From positions 1,302,001 through 1,366,000 of the forward strand of contig NZ_JAFBBP010000001.1 in the NCBI RefSeq assembly GCF_016907275.1: 64,000 bases of DNA. Direction: 5' to 3'. Under the pieces are notes generated by a model. That model did not search any database and was not told the DNA's origin. It saw only the letters and a list, made by a program, of their open reading frames with translations. This document shows positions 43,239-53,058 of the stretch, piece by piece. The position numbers and the translations under genes are program-made. This DNA comes from Micromonospora luteifusca. Its GTDB lineage: Bacteria > Actinomycetota > Actinomycetes > Mycobacteriales > Micromonosporaceae. Numbering within the stretch: the stretch's first letter is position 1; each line of letters begins with the position of its first letter.

Positions 43239-45005
43239 TCACCGGGCGAACGGCTCCACCATCATCGCCGCCGCACGCAACCACGCGTCCCGGGTCTCCG
43301 GTTGGAGCTGGTGGTACTCGATCGACGAACCCGTCTCCAGCGCCGGGTCGTACGGCACCACGGCCACCCCACGGGTACGGGTGGCGAAGTGCCGCTCCAG
43401 GTCGTCCTGCAGGGTCGAGCGACCCGGGGTCGGGCAGGAGATGAGGGTGATCGCGTTGTCCGCCAACTCGCCCATGCCCTCCTCGTGCAGCAGGTCGAGC
43501 ATCCAGTCGGCGCTGAACGCCGCGTCCTCACGGGGCACGGTGGTCACCACCAACTGGTCCGCGGCCTGCATCACCGTGCGCCAGTTGGGGCTCTCCACGT
43601 TGTTGCCGGTGTCCACGCAGACCACGTCGTGGGTGCGCCGCAGCAGCTCCAGCACCCGTCGGACGGTGAACTGGTCCAGTCGCTGGGCGAAGCGCGGGCT
43701 CTCCTCGCCGGCCAGCACGTCGTACGAGCCGTCGGAGGCGTGCCGCAGGTAGTCGTCGAGCCGACCCAGCAGCGTCGAGTCCTCCAGGATCTCGATCTGG
43801 GCCAGGTCGGTGATCAGGTGACGGATCGTCCGGGCGTGCCGGGCGCTGCCGGCCCGCAGCCCGAGGGTGCCGCGCAGCTCGTTGTCGTCCCAGGCCAGCA
43901 CGCCCTGCCCGCGCACGCTGCCGACCGTGGCCGCGGCGAGCACGGTGGCGGTGGTCTTGTGCACCCCTCCCTTGGGGTTGGCGAAGGCGAACACCCGGGG
44001 CGTGCCCAGGTCCCGCCGGAGCACCCCGTTGGCCCGCTCCTGCTCCGGGTCGACGGCCTGCGGGCGCCACTCGACCTGGGTCGGGTAGGCACGTTCGGCG
44101 ATCGCCGAGCCGACCGCCGGGGCGGGTGGCGGCGCGACCGGCGGGGCGGGTGGGGGTGCGACCGGCGGGGCAGGTGGGGGTGCGACAGGTGGGGACGGCG
44201 GCGCGACCGGAGCGGGTGCCGGATAACCGGTCTCGGGCTGGTACCCGGTCTCCAGCAGCGCGTACCGCGACTCCACCGCCGGGTCGCCCTGCCGGTAGCC
44301 GTTGTCCAACAAGGCGTAGCGCGACTGGACCGGCTCGGAGCCGCGCGCCGGCGGCTCGGGCTCGGCCCGGTACGTCGGCTCCGGCTGGTAACCCGGCTCA
44401 GCCCGATAACCCGGCTCAGCCCGATAACCCGGCTCAGCCCGATAACCCGGCTCAGCCCGATAACCCGGCTCAGCCCGGTAGCCCGGCTCCGCGCGGTAGC
44501 CCGGCTCAGCCCGATAACCCGGCTCGGCCTGGTAGCCAGGCTCAGCCCGATAGTCCGGCTCAATGCGGTAGCCCGGCTCAGCCCGATAACCCGGCTCAGC
44601 TCGGTAGCCAGGCTCAGCCCGATAGCCCGGCTCAGCCTGATGACCCGGCTCAGTGCGGTAGGCCGGCTCCGAGCGGTAGTCCGGCTCGGCCCGGTACCCC
44701 GGCTCCGCCCGGTAGGCGGGGTCGACACGGTAGGTCGCCTCGGCCCGGTAAGCGGGCTCCGCGCCGTACGACAGCTCGGCCGGATGTCCGATGGCGGATG
44801 CCCGTCCCGCGTACCCGTTGGGGGCCGCGCGGCGCGGCAGCGGGTCCGGCGGCGTCTCGTCGGCGTGCCGGTCCGGCTCGGCCGGCTCCGCGCCGCGACC
44901 GCCCAGCCGGGCACGGTCCAGCAACGCACGCCACCGCGGCGCTGGTTCGGCCGGCCGGCCCCAGCCGGTCTCACTGCCCTCCACGGCCCGCCCTCCCAGC
45001 GCCAT
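43239..45005 (-). CDS. MinD/ParA-like ATPase with hexapeptide-repeat N-terminus
   Basis: 588 aa. Residues 80-217 are 23 tandem hexapeptides of consensus YRAEPG, then two SRYALL[DE]xGY units and a VAPPPAPP-rich stretch. The ATPase domain (~335-588) has a deviant Walker A FANPKGGVHKTTAT, VLAWDDNELRGTLG, VVCVDTGNNVESPNW and VVTTVPREDAAFSADW. This order (long disordered N-terminus plus MinD domain) is seen in actinobacterial EspI-like proteins linked to type VII secretion and in polar/cell-envelope factors. No ESX genes are in the window. ATG has GGAG 4 nt upstream. Confidence 0.88.
   Translation of the reverse strand: MALGGRAVEGSETGWGRPAEPAPRWRALLDRARLGGRGAEPAEPDRHADETPPDPLPRRAAPNGYAGRASAIGHPAELSYGAEPAYRAEATYRVDPAYRAEPGYRAEPDYRSEPAYRTEPGHQAEPGYRAEPGYRAEPGYRAEPGYRIEPDYRAEPGYQAEPGYRAEPGYRAEPGYRAEPGYRAEPGYRAEPGYRAEPGYRAEPGYQPEPTYRAEPEPPARGSEPVQSRYALLDNGYRQGDPAVESRYALLETGYQPETGYPAPAPVAPPSPPVAPPPAPPVAPPPAPPVAPPPAPAVGSAIAERAYPTQVEWRPQAVDPEQERANGVLRRDLGTPRVFAFANPKGGVHKTTATVLAAATVGSVRGQGVLAWDDNELRGTLGLRAGSARHARTIRHLITDLAQIEILEDSTLLGRLDDYLRHASDGSYDVLAGEESPRFAQRLDQFTVRRVLELLRRTHDVVCVDTGNNVESPNWRTVMQAADQLVVTTVPREDAAFSADWMLDLLHEEGMGELADNAITLISCPTPGRSTLQDDLERHFATRTRGVAVVPYDPALETGSSIEYHQLQPETRDAWLRAAAMMVEPFAR
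44355..44768 (-). repeat. Coding minisatellite, 23 x 18 bp (YRAEPG)
   Basis: Tandem 18-bp units encoding YRAEPG-type hexapeptides; on the plus strand the commonest unit is GCCCGATAACCCGGCTCA. Seven consecutive YRAEPG units (protein units 15-21) are nearly identical in DNA, while the outer units have diverged, the pattern of recent slippage expansion. Confidence 0.92.
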
Positions 45006-45079
45006 CGATCTCCGTCTGACAGGCTACGAACCAAACCCTATTCGGACCACACCTCAGAACGCACACCAGCCGACGCAGA

Positions 45080-46108
45080 TCACGACGACGTGGGCGTCGG
45101 CAGCTCGGTGGCGGTGGCGTCCGGCGAGGTGGCGACGCTCGGCGGCACCGACTCGGTCGGTGCCGGCGCCGAGGGTTCGGGTGACGGAATCGTCACGACC
45201 GGTGCGGGTTCCGACGATTCGCCCATCGACGCCGAGGGCGCCGACGTGCTCGGTGCCGGCTCCGACCGCTCGCCCGGGGTGGTCTCCGGGCTCGGCCCGC
45301 TGTCGGCCGGGGGGCGCACCACGTCGTGCTGCTCGGGCAGTGGTGGCGTGAAGACCGTGCGGTCCAGCCGGTACACCTCGGGGGCGGGGTCGACCGCCCG
45401 CACGTCCGGCCGGGCGGCGACGCCGCGCAGCACCACCGGCGTCGCGCGTACCACCGCCGCGTAGACGCAGGCGCATCCGGTGCGGTACGCCGCGGCCTCG
45501 GCGGCCGCCACGTCGGCACCGCTGGCGTAGCGGGCACGCAACTCCCGCTCGCCCACACCCGCGCCGTCGACCGCGGCGGCCCTGGCCCGGTAGTCGGCCG
45601 CTTCGGTCTCCTTGCGGGCCGCCACCTCGTCCATCCCGGCGACCACGTCGTCCGGCACCCGCAACGCGGGAATCTTGACGATCTCGGTCTGCCGCCCCGG
45701 CAGCGGAACCCGCCCGAAGACGGTCGAGAGCGGAACGTCGCCGAGCACCGTCGCCAGACGCTGCGGCGGCAGGTACGCGACGAGCGTGACCAGCGCGTAG
45801 GTCCCGTCCTCGGCGGCCGGGGCCGATGCGGGCAGCGCGGCCAGGTCGGCGGCGGCGGACCGCAGGTAGCCGGGCACGGAGTCGCCGTCGGAGACTCCGA
45901 CCCGGGTCACCTCGCCCACCGTCCGGTCGCCGACCGGGGTGTCGTCGACGGCCCAGACCGCGGTGCCCAGCACCGCCGCCGCGGAGAGCACGGCTGCCCA
46001 GGTGAGCACCCCGGACCGCGCCGACCGGTCGCCCAGCCGGGCCACGGCCCGGGTCAGCGGCGGCAGCAGCTGTTGGTCCAGCTGCCGCAGCAGTTTGCCG
46101 GCGCGCAC
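45080..46108 (-). CDS. Single-pass membrane-anchored extracytoplasmic protein, unknown
   Basis: 342 aa: ~30 cytoplasmic residues, one helix (LTWAAVLSAAAVLGTAVWAV, ~35-54), an extracytoplasmic domain to ~270 and a Ser/Thr/Pro/Glu-rich tail to the C-terminus. The tail resembles cell-wall-spanning or glycosylated linkers. The domain has a close Cys pair (YRTGCACVYAAVV). Family not recognised. 74 nt upstream of the MinD-like gene on the same strand, so the two may act together at the envelope. Confidence 0.7.
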   Translation of the reverse strand: MRAGKLLRQLDQQLLPPLTRAVARLGDRSARSGVLTWAAVLSAAAVLGTAVWAVDDTPVGDRTVGEVTRVGVSDGDSVPGYLRSAAADLAALPASAPAAEDGTYALVTLVAYLPPQRLATVLGDVPLSTVFGRVPLPGRQTEIVKIPALRVPDDVVAGMDEVAARKETEAADYRARAAAVDGAGVGERELRARYASGADVAAAEAAAYRTGCACVYAAVVRATPVVLRGVAARPDVRAVDPAPEVYRLDRTVFTPPLPEQHDVVRPPADSGPSPETTPGERSEPAPSTSAPSASMGESSEPAPVVTIPSPEPSAPAPTESVPPSVATSPDATATELPTPTSS

Positions 46109-46150
46109 GGGCGGGATCCCCTCGTCGGATCGGTGTCGGGCGGTCGCCGC

Positions 46151-47095
46151 TCAGTCACGCAAGATCTGTAGCGCACGTTCCAGATCGTCAGGGTAGTCGC
46201 TGACGAAGCGGACCTCGTCCCCCGTTCGGGGGTGCAGGAAGCTCAGTTCGCGGGCGTGCAACCACTGTCGGGACAGGCCGAGACGGGCCGACAGGGTGGG
46301 GTCGGCACCGTAGGTGAGGTCGCCCACGCACGGGTGCCGCATGGTGGAGAAGTGCACCCGGATCTGGTGGGTCCGACCGGTCTCCAGTCGGACGTCGACC
46401 AGGCTGGCCGCCGGGAACGCCTCAAGGGTGTCGTAGTGGGTGATGCTCGGCTTGCCGCCGGACACCACCGCCCAGCGGTAGTCGTGGGTGGGGTGCCGGT
46501 CGATCGGCGCGTCGACCGTGCCGCGCAGCGGGTCCAGGTGACCCTGCACCACCGCGTGGTAGCCCTTGTCCACCTCGCGGTACTTGAAGGCCCGCTTCAA
46601 CGCCGTGTACGCGTGTTCGCTCTTGGCCACCGCCATGATGCCGGTGGTGCCCACGTCGAGCCGGTGCACCACGCCCTGCCGCTCGGCCGCACCGCTGGTG
46701 GAGATGCGGTGCCCGATCGCGGCGAGGGCGCCGATCACCGTCGGGCCGGTCCAGCCGGGGCTGGGGTGCGCGGCGACGCCCACCGGTTTGTCGACCACCA
46801 CGATGTCGTCGTCGGCGTAGACGACCCGCAGGCCGGGCACCGCCTGCGGCACGATGGTCGGCGGCGCGACCGGGGCGGGCAACGTGACGTCCAGCCAGGA
46901 GCCGGCCTTGACCTTGTGCGAGTTGGGCCGGGCGGTGCCGTCGACCAGCGCGTCCCCGGCATCGACCAGGGCCGCGGCGGCGGTGCGGGAGAGCCCGAAC
47001 AGCCGTGCCACCGCCTGGTCCAGTCGCATGCCGTCGAGGCCGTCCGGAACCGGAAGGGAACGGTGGTCGCCGCCAGCGGCGAACGCGGAGGTCAT
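46151..47095 (-). CDS. rluD: RluA-family 23S rRNA pseudouridine synthase
   Basis: 314 aa. N-terminal S4 RNA-binding domain ([32 protein letters not shown]), catalytic domain with [19 protein letters not shown] where the Asp is the nucleophile, and C-terminal [14 protein letters not shown]. RluD-type enzymes modify helix 69 of 23S rRNA; the exact target is inference. ATG overlaps the lspA stop (ATGA). Confidence 0.9.
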   Translation of the reverse strand: MTSAFAAGGDHRSLPVPDGLDGMRLDQAVARLFGLSRTAAAALVDAGDALVDGTARPNSHKVKAGSWLDVTLPAPVAPPTIVPQAVPGLRVVYADDDIVVVDKPVGVAAHPSPGWTGPTVIGALAAIGHRISTSGAAERQGVVHRLDVGTTGIMAVAKSEHAYTALKRAFKYREVDKGYHAVVQGHLDPLRGTVDAPIDRHPTHDYRWAVVSGGKPSITHYDTLEAFPAASLVDVRLETGRTHQIRVHFSTMRHPCVGDLTYGADPTLSARLGLSRQWLHARELSFLHPRTGDEVRFVSDYPDDLERALQILRD

Positions 47096-47706
47096 GCCCG
47101 CTCCCGCTGGTCGGTGGCCTGCGCTGCGTTCGTCTCGAGCGGGTCGCCGTCGCGGCCGGCCCGCCGGCCGTCCCGCTGGCGGCCGGTCAACTCCAACAGC
47201 ACGGCCAGCAGCACACCGCAGACCAGCGAACTGTCGGCCAGGTTGAACACCGGCCAGACCTGGCCGTACGGGTCGAAGAGGCTGATCATGTCGACCACGT
47301 GCCCGTGGAAGGGTGCGGGTGCTCGGAAGATCCGGTCGACGAGGTTGCCGAGCGCGCCACCCAACACCAGGCCGAGGGAGATCGCCCACGGCAGCGAGCG
47401 CAGTCGCAGGGCCATCCAGATGATCCAGCCGACCACACCGATGGTGATCAGCGGGAAGACCCAGGTGTGGTCCGCGCCGATGCTCCAGGCGGCACCGCTG
47501 TTGCGGGTCAGACTCAGGTAGACGAACCCGCCGAGCAGCCGGACCGGCTCCCGGTCGGTCAGCGCGGCCAGCGCGAGGTGCTTGGTGACCAGGTCGGCCA
47601 GCAGGGCCACCAGGGCGACTCCGGCCAGAATCACAACGGCCCGAGGCCGGCGTGTGCCGCCACCCGGGTCGGTGCGGCCGGGTTCGGCGGACGGTACTGC
47701 GGTCAT
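47092..47706 (-). CDS. lspA: Lipoprotein signal peptidase
   Basis: 204-aa membrane aspartic protease that cleaves signal peptides of lipidated prolipoproteins (after Lgt). Four helices; conserved [19 protein letters not shown], and the two catalytic Asp regions [12 protein letters not shown] and [10 protein letters not shown]. Both ends are extended by polar tails. Coupled to rluD (4-nt overlap), the usual lspA-rluD arrangement. Confidence 0.95.
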   Translation of the reverse strand: MTAVPSAEPGRTDPGGGTRRPRAVVILAGVALVALLADLVTKHLALAALTDREPVRLLGGFVYLSLTRNSGAAWSIGADHTWVFPLITIGVVGWIIWMALRLRSLPWAISLGLVLGGALGNLVDRIFRAPAPFHGHVVDMISLFDPYGQVWPVFNLADSSLVCGVLLAVLLELTGRQRDGRRAGRDGDPLETNAAQATDQRERA

Positions 47707-47770
47707 GCGCTCCCCATCGACAGTCTCGGCGGTGATCGCTCACCGTCTCATCGCCGCCGGGGAACGGACC

Positions 47771-48190
47771 TCAGCGCCGCTCCTCCAGCTGCTTGCACGT
47801 CACACACTGGGTGGCCGACGGGAAGGCGGCGAGGCGCTCGACCGGGATCGGATTGCCGCACCGCTCGCACCAGCCGTAACCACCCTCGTCGAGACGCTCC
47901 AGAGCGCGCTCGACCTGTGTGATCCGTTCCAGAATGCTGTTGGCGAGAGAGATCTCCTGCTCCCGCTCGAGCGTCTTCGTGCCCGTGTCGGCCTGGTCGT
48001 CCCCGGCCGAGTCGGTCAGCCGATCGCGCTGCAGCTCGGTGATCTCACTCAGCGTCTGATCGTACTCGGCGCGAAGCTCGTCCCGTCGCGCCGCCAGCGC
48101 CGCCCGGATCTTCTCGGTCTCCGCGGTGCTGCGGGTGGCCTTCGCCGCCGGCTTGCGCCCGGCGGTCCTGGTGTCGGCTGGCTTCGCCAT
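47771..48190 (-). CDS. DksA/TraR-type zinc-finger protein
   Basis: 139 aa. Lys/Arg-rich start, a long coiled-coil (IRAALAARRDELRAEYDQTL to LERITQVERALERLDEGG) and a C4 zinc finger (YGWCERCGNPI ... QCVTCKQLEE). It has the DksA/TraR layout; actinobacterial members may act on RNA polymerase, unproven here. The ATG has GGGAGC 7 nt upstream. The neighbouring lspA location is common. Confidence 0.87.
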   Translation of the reverse strand: MAKPADTRTAGRKPAAKATRSTAETEKIRAALAARRDELRAEYDQTLSEITELQRDRLTDSAGDDQADTGTKTLEREQEISLANSILERITQVERALERLDEGGYGWCERCGNPIPVERLAAFPSATQCVTCKQLEERR

Positions 48191-48417
48191 AGGTCGCTCC
48201 CTCGGCCGGGGAGCCGCGTGGTCCGCGGCGCCTGGTCAGGGGGCGCCAACCACGGCGTCCCCTATATGTACGAAAAGGGGCGCACGGCGACGATGGCCGC
48301 GCACTCCGGAGGTTGGCAAGAATACGGAACGTACAGGCGTCCGACAACGTGCCGCACCGTCGCACCGCTTAACCGCCCCTAGCCCTGCCTAACTGGGGCA
48401 AAGGGAACGCTAGCAGA

Positions 48418-49917
48418 TCAACCGACTGCCTCATCCCCGTACTCGCCAAACCATCGGGCCAGCCGACCTCGCCGGCTGACCGCCCGCAGCCGCCGTTCAG
48501 CGGCGTCCCGCACCCCGGCGGTCGCCACGATCAGCAGGCTGTCTCCAGTCTTCAGCCGGGTGTCCGGTCCGGGCACGAAACCCACCCCGTCGCGCAGCAC
48601 CAGCGTTACCGACGCGCCGACTGGAAGCCGCAACTCGTCGACGTGCACACCCGCCAACCGCGAGCCCGGCGGCACCTCCAACTGGAGCAGATCCGCCCGC
48701 ATCCGCTCCAGCGGCGCGGTCTCCACATGGATCTCGGCCGCCTCGGCCGGCGCGGTCACCCCCAACCAACGCGCGAACGGCCCCAGCGCCCCGGCCTGCA
48801 CCAGCGTGAAGATCACTACCAGCACGAAGACCACGTCGAAGAGACGCTCCGCACCGGGCACCCGTTCGGAGAGCGGAATGGTGGCCAGCACGATCGGCAC
48901 CGCCCCGCGCAGCCCCGCCCAGGACAGGAACGCCTGTTCGCGGAGGCCGACGCGGAACGGCAGCGCCGAGACGGCCACCGACAACGGCCGGGCCAGCAGC
49001 ACCAGGGCCAACCCTGCTACCACCGCGGGCAGCACGGCCGCGTCCAGCCGACCCGGCGAGGCCAGCAACCCGAGCAGCACGAACAGCCCGATCTGGGCGA
49101 GCCACGCGAGCCCGTCCGCGAAACCGAGGATCGCCTGCCGGTGTGACAACCGGGCGTTGCCCAGCAGCACCCCGGCCACGTAGACGGCGAGGAACCCCGA
49201 GGCGTGCAGCACCGCCCCGGCGGCGTACGCCAGCACGGTGATGCCCACCGCCGCGATCGGGTAGAGCCCGGCCGAGGGCAACGCGGCCCGGCGCAGCGCC
49301 CAGGTGCCGGCGACGCCGGCGCCCACGCCCACCGCCGCACCCACACCCAGCTCGTAACAGACCAGCCCGACCTCGTACCACCACGGGTGCGCCCAGCCCT
49401 CATGGGACAGCAGCACCACCAGCAGCACCGCCGGGGCGTCGTTCATGCCCGACTCGGCCTCCAGGGTCGCCACCAGCCGGGGCGGCAGCCGCAGCCGGCG
49501 CAGGGTCGCAAAGACGGCCGCCGCGTCGGTGGACGAGAGCACCGCGCCGTAGAGCAGCGCCAACCGCCAGTCCAACCCCAACAACAGGTGTACGGCGACG
49601 CCGACCACCACGATGCTGACGATCACGCCGACCGTGGAGAGCGCGGAGGCCAGCCCGAGCACCGGACGCAGGGTGGTCCACCGGGCGGTCAGGCCACCCT
49701 CCGCGATGATCACGATCAGCGCGCAGAAGCCGAGGGCCCGGGTCAGCTCGACGTCGTCGAAGCGGATACCCAGCCCACCCTCGCCGATCGCCACGCCCAG
49801 CGCCAGGTAGACGAGGAGGCTGGGCACGCCGAGCCGGGTGGAGAGGCGCACCGCGCCGACGGCGACCAGCAGCACGGCCGCACCGAGCAGCAGCGCGATA
49901 TCCAATCCGGGCGTCAC
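48418..49917 (-). CDS. Potassium/proton antiporter (CPA, NhaP2-like) with TrkA-C domain
   Basis: 499 aa. About 12-13 helices; ALLYGAVLSSTDAAAVFATL and EAESGMNDAPAVLLVV carry the ion-binding Asp residues (ST-D and ND) of cation/proton antiporters. Residues ~410-475 form a TrkA-C regulatory domain (RADLLQLEVPPGSRLAGVHV, LKTGDSLLIVAT). The family exports K+ or Na+ for H+. GTG start, no strong ribosome site. 22 nt after the DUF167 gene. Confidence 0.88.
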   Translation of the reverse strand: MTPGLDIALLLGAAVLLVAVGAVRLSTRLGVPSLLVYLALGVAIGEGGLGIRFDDVELTRALGFCALIVIIAEGGLTARWTTLRPVLGLASALSTVGVIVSIVVVGVAVHLLLGLDWRLALLYGAVLSSTDAAAVFATLRRLRLPPRLVATLEAESGMNDAPAVLLVVLLSHEGWAHPWWYEVGLVCYELGVGAAVGVGAGVAGTWALRRAALPSAGLYPIAAVGITVLAYAAGAVLHASGFLAVYVAGVLLGNARLSHRQAILGFADGLAWLAQIGLFVLLGLLASPGRLDAAVLPAVVAGLALVLLARPLSVAVSALPFRVGLREQAFLSWAGLRGAVPIVLATIPLSERVPGAERLFDVVFVLVVIFTLVQAGALGPFARWLGVTAPAEAAEIHVETAPLERMRADLLQLEVPPGSRLAGVHVDELRLPVGASVTLVLRDGVGFVPGPDTRLKTGDSLLIVATAGVRDAAERRLRAVSRRGRLARWFGEYGDEAVG

Positions 49918-49939
49918 AGCAGCCTGGCCTGGGCGTTCC

Positions 49940-50245
49940 TCACTCGGCGGATCCGTCGCGCAGTCGGCGCAGCACCTCGGACAGGTCCGGGCTGGGCCGA
50001 TCGACGAGGAAGAGCTTGTCCCGACTGGCCGCGCCGGTACGCAGCGACACCGCCGACCGCCGGATGCCCAGCGCAGCCGCGAGGGCCCGGCGGGCCGCCT
50101 CGGTCGCCCGACCGTCGACGGCCGGGTCGTGCACCGCGATCACCAGGGCGGGCCCGTGCGGACCATCGAAGCGGCCACCCACCCGGTCCCGAGACGCCCC
50201 GGGCTTCACCCGTACCGCCACGGTGAGCGTGTCCTGCGTGGGCAC
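49940..50245 (-). CDS. DUF167 (YggU) family protein
   Basis: 101 aa. TVAVRVKPGASRDRVGG, AVHDPAVDGRATEAARRALA and SLRTGAASRDKLFLVD match DUF167. Function unknown; the fold suggests nucleic-acid binding. GTG start; upstream ribosome site weak. In many bacteria it is found near yggS/yggT, as here. Confidence 0.85.
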   Translation of the reverse strand: MPTQDTLTVAVRVKPGASRDRVGGRFDGPHGPALVIAVHDPAVDGRATEAARRALAAALGIRRSAVSLRTGAASRDKLFLVDRPSPDLSEVLRRLRDGSAE

Positions 50246-50255
50246 CGGTGCCGCT

Positions 50256-51101
50256 TCAGATCGGCCGGGCGTCGGCGAGCAGGGCGGTGGCCGGCGCACA
50301 GTCCGCACACGGAGTGAAACCGAGTTCGGCGGCCTCGGCGACCGGCAGCGACTCGGGCACCCGGCCAACGAGATGTGGGCAGCTGGCGAGGTGGTAGCGA
50401 GGGCGACCGTCGATCACCTCGACGACATCGGGGAGTCGTGCCACCCGGGCCGCCTCGGCGGGGGTGACCAACTGCTCGGCCGGCTCGTCGGTTGGCGAAA
50501 CACCGTGCTGCGGGGCGTCGTCGGTCGACGCCGCGGGCGGCGGAGCCGGGCTGACGGGAGAGGACGCGTCGGCGGCGGGAGCCACGAAGGGCGCCCCCTG
50601 GTCGAACGGCGGCGCGTCGTCGACACGTGGGTCGAACGGCGGCGCGTCGTCGACACGAGGGTCGAACGGCGGCGGCTCGTCGACGCCCGGGTCGAACGGC
50701 GGCGGCTCGTCGACGCCCGGGTCGAACACGGGCGCATCGTCGACGGGTGCCGCACGGTCGACCGGCGACACGGGTGGTTGCCGCCACCCGGTGCCGCCGG
50801 TACCAACCGTCGTGGGCACGTGCTGGACCGGCACTTCCGGCTCGACCAGCGGCGGCCCGTACGCGACATCCGGCGGGGCCTGGCTGGCCGTGCGGGGTGC
50901 GTCGGGGTGCCGCCGGCCGGTCCGGCCGGGACCCGCCGTAGCGCGGTTGGTGGCTGCCTGGCGGGCGCCCACCACCAACGCCACGGCAGCCAGCAGACTG
51001 GCCGCGATGGAGATGATCAGCATGAAGCTGGAGCCACCGGCCAGGCCGAGCACCAGTAGCACCACCGCGACGAGGATGAGCAACAGACTTGCGACTATCA
51101 C
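50256..51101 (-). CDS. Membrane protein with decapeptide repeats and C-terminal Cys/His motif
   Basis: 281 aa. Two N-terminal helices (MIVASLLLILVAVVLLVLGL and FMLIISIAASLLAAVALVVG), a disordered Pro/Asp-rich middle with five tandem decapeptides (consensus VDDAPPFDPR, residues 120-169), and a conserved-looking end: RPRYHLASCPHL ... GFTPCADCAP. The H-x4-C ... C-x2-C set could bind zinc. Similar tails exist in other actinobacterial proteins but I cannot name a family. GTG has GGGGGTGA 5 nt upstream. Adjacent to wag31, so an envelope or division role is possible. Confidence 0.72.
   Translation of the reverse strand: MIVASLLLILVAVVLLVLGLAGGSSFMLIISIAASLLAAVALVVGARQAATNRATAGPGRTGRRHPDAPRTASQAPPDVAYGPPLVEPEVPVQHVPTTVGTGGTGWRQPPVSPVDRAAPVDDAPVFDPGVDEPPPFDPGVDEPPPFDPRVDDAPPFDPRVDDAPPFDQGAPFVAPAADASSPVSPAPPPAASTDDAPQHGVSPTDEPAEQLVTPAEAARVARLPDVVEVIDGRPRYHLASCPHLVGRVPESLPVAEAAELGFTPCADCAPATALLADARPI
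50595..50744 (-). repeat. Coding minisatellite, 5 x 30 bp
   Basis: Five 30-bp units encoding VDxxPxFDPx decapeptides. Units 2-3 and 4-5 are almost identical in pairs, suggesting recent duplication. Confidence 0.85.
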
Positions 51102-51181
51102 GGCTCACCCCCGCCGCGTCGTACCGTCCAGGCTAGGCCGGCGACCGTCACCATTGGCGGAGAGCGATCGCCGGCCGGTGC

Positions 51182-51985
51182 TCAGCGTCCGGATTCGAGG
51201 GCGCCGGAACGCCCGCCGCCGCCGTACGAACCGGCGAGGCCCGCTGCGGCCAGCCCGTTGCCGCCGGCGACCCGGCCTGCCTCGGAGCGGGTCATCTCGG
51301 CTTCGAGGCCCTGGCCGCGACCGTCGAGGTCACGCAACTGGCTCTCGAGGTACGCCTTGAGCCGGGTGCGGTACTCGCGCTCGAACTGCTTGAGCTCCTC
51401 GATGTGCTTCTGCAGAGCCGTGCGCTTGGCGTCCAGGCCGCCCATGGCCTCCTGGTGCCGCTGGCGAGCGTCCCGCTCGAGGGCGTCGGCCTTCGCGCGA
51501 GCCTCGCGGGTCACCTCCTCGGCCTTACCGCGGGCCTCGGACAGCAGCTGGTCGGCCTCGCGACGGGCGTCGGACACGTGGTCGTCGGCGGTGCGCTGGG
51601 CCATCATCAGCACGCGCAGGGCCTGCTGCTCGCCGTCACCGGTGACCGCGGGGCCGCCGGTTGCGCGGACCTGCTCCAGCTCGGCCTGCATCGCGCGGGC
51701 AGCCTGCTCGGCCGCCGACTTGTCGCGCTGCACCCGGTCCAGTTGGGCCTTGACGTCGTTGAGCTCCGCCGCGAGTCGGGCGTCGCCGCCGGGGCCTGCG
51801 GGGGCGCCGCCACGGCCGCCGCGCTCCACCTGGGCGCGCAGCTCGTTGTTCTCCTCGATGAGACGGGCGAGCTCGCGCTCAACCTCGTCCAGGAAAGCGT
51901 CGACCTCCTCCTCGTCATACCCCCGCTTGCCGATCGGCGGCTTTTTGAAGGCGACGTTGTGGACGTCGGCCGGGGTCAGCGGCAT
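51182..51985 (-). CDS. wag31: DivIVA/Wag31 polar-growth protein
   Basis: 267 aa. N-terminal membrane-curvature domain [20 protein letters not shown] then [20 protein letters not shown], followed by long coiled coils (~60-235) and a Gly-rich tail. It marks the cell poles and directs tip growth in actinobacteria. ATG at 51985 has GAGGAG 6 nt upstream and begins exactly at the family start; a frame-open extension to 52030 is rejected. Confidence 0.95.
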   Translation of the reverse strand: MPLTPADVHNVAFKKPPIGKRGYDEEEVDAFLDEVERELARLIEENNELRAQVERGGRGGAPAGPGGDARLAAELNDVKAQLDRVQRDKSAAEQAARAMQAELEQVRATGGPAVTGDGEQQALRVLMMAQRTADDHVSDARREADQLLSEARGKAEEVTREARAKADALERDARQRHQEAMGGLDAKRTALQKHIEELKQFEREYRTRLKAYLESQLRDLDGRGQGLEAEMTRSEAGRVAGGNGLAAAGLAGSYGGGGRSGALESGR

Positions 51986-52029
51986 CGAAACTCCTCGGGT
52001 CAGTTGCGGCCGCGAAAGCGCGTCGGTCA

Positions 52030-52335
52030 TCAGGCAGATGCCCTGATCGACGGCCCTAACACGAACTCCATCAGCACGAACAGGATAACCAGGAGCACAA
52101 GGGAGGCCAGGTCGATGCTCACGGTACCAATTCGCAGCGGAGGGATCACACGCCTCAACGCGTTGAGAGGGGGATCAGTGACGCTCCACACGGATTCCAA
52201 TCCTGCCGATGCGCCACGCCCCGGTTGCCAGCGACGGCCGTACTGCAGGACGGCGCTCAACACGAACCGGGACAGAAGCAGAAGCAGGAAGACATAAAGG
52301 ATCAGGTACAGCACTTGCAGTAAGATCGACAACAC
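52030..52335 (-). CDS. yggT: YggT-family membrane protein
   Basis: 101 aa with two hydrophobic regions ([20 protein letters not shown] and [20 protein letters not shown]) and the [14 protein letters not shown] loop of YggT. Function linked to osmotic tolerance or division-cluster upkeep, not settled. GTG start. Lies between sepF and wag31 as in other actinobacteria. Confidence 0.9.
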   Translation of the reverse strand: MLSILLQVLYLILYVFLLLLLSRFVLSAVLQYGRRWQPGRGASAGLESVWSVTDPPLNALRRVIPPLRIGTVSIDLASLVLLVILFVLMEFVLGPSIRASA

Positions 52336-52365
52336 GGTCAGCGACGTCCCTCGGGTCGGGCGGGG

Positions 52366-53058
52366 TCAACTCAGACTGAAAAAGCCGCCCTCAGCGATCT
52401 TGGCCTTGTCCTCAGCGGTGACCTGGACGTTGGCCGGTGAGAGCAGGAACACCCGATTGGTCACGCGCTCGATCGTACCGCGCAGGCCGAACGCCAGACC
52501 GGCGGCGAAGTCCACCAGACGGCGGGCATCGGCCTCATCCATTTCGGTGAGATTGATGATCACTGGGACGCCGTCGCGGAAGTGCTCGCCGATGGTGCGC
52601 GCTTCCCGGTAGGTGGTCGGGTGCAGCGTGGTGATCTGGTAGCGCTGCTCCTCCTCGGGCAACGCCCGCTCCCGCGACGTGACCTGCGGCGCGAGCGCCA
52701 GGTTGTCACGGGTGTGGTAGGTCAGCGCGCCGGAGGTCTCGCCAGCCGACGACCGGGTGATCGATCGAACGCTGGACCGCTCGGCCCGCTCCGGACGCTC
52801 GCCGTCACCACGCTCGGACTCGCTCAGCCGCCCGCTCGCCCGCTCGGAGAGTCGACCCCGCTCACTGGCGCGTGGCCGGGGAGCCGGCGGCTCCTCGGTG
52901 TCGTCCTCATCCTCGTCGGTGAACTCCTCGGCGTACCGGCTCTGCCGGTACCGCGAGTCGCGGTAGCCACCCTTGTCGTAGCCACCGTCGTCGTAGGCCC
53001 GCTCGTCGTCCTCTTCGACCAGACCGAGCCAGACCCCCGCCTTGCGCAGTGCACCCAT
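52366..53058 (-). CDS. sepF: Cell division protein SepF
   Basis: 230 aa. N-terminal membrane-binding helix [19 protein letters not shown], an acidic/Arg-Ser-rich linker (~20-135), and the C-terminal FtsZ-binding domain ([56 protein letters not shown]). SepF tethers FtsZ to the membrane; actinobacteria lack FtsA. ATG has GGAAGGGCG upstream. Confidence 0.95.
   Translation of the reverse strand: MGALRKAGVWLGLVEEDDERAYDDGGYDKGGYRDSRYRQSRYAEEFTDEDEDDTEEPPAPRPRASERGRLSERASGRLSESERGDGERPERAERSSVRSITRSSAGETSGALTYHTRDNLALAPQVTSRERALPEEEQRYQITTLHPTTYREARTIGEHFRDGVPVIINLTEMDEADARRLVDFAAGLAFGLRGTIERVTNRVFLLSPANVQVTAEDKAKIAEGGFFSLS

Noticed and set aside
43814..45034. Alternative frames over the MinD-like repeat region (PSRVIGLSRATA-like)
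   Set aside because: The 18-bp repeat keeps all frames open. Only one frame continues into the Walker A domain.
48240..48300. Stem-loop or promoter around the AT-rich TATATGTACG upstream of the DksA-type gene
   Set aside because: The stem is only CCCC/GGGG, and no hexamer pair with correct spacing could be assigned.
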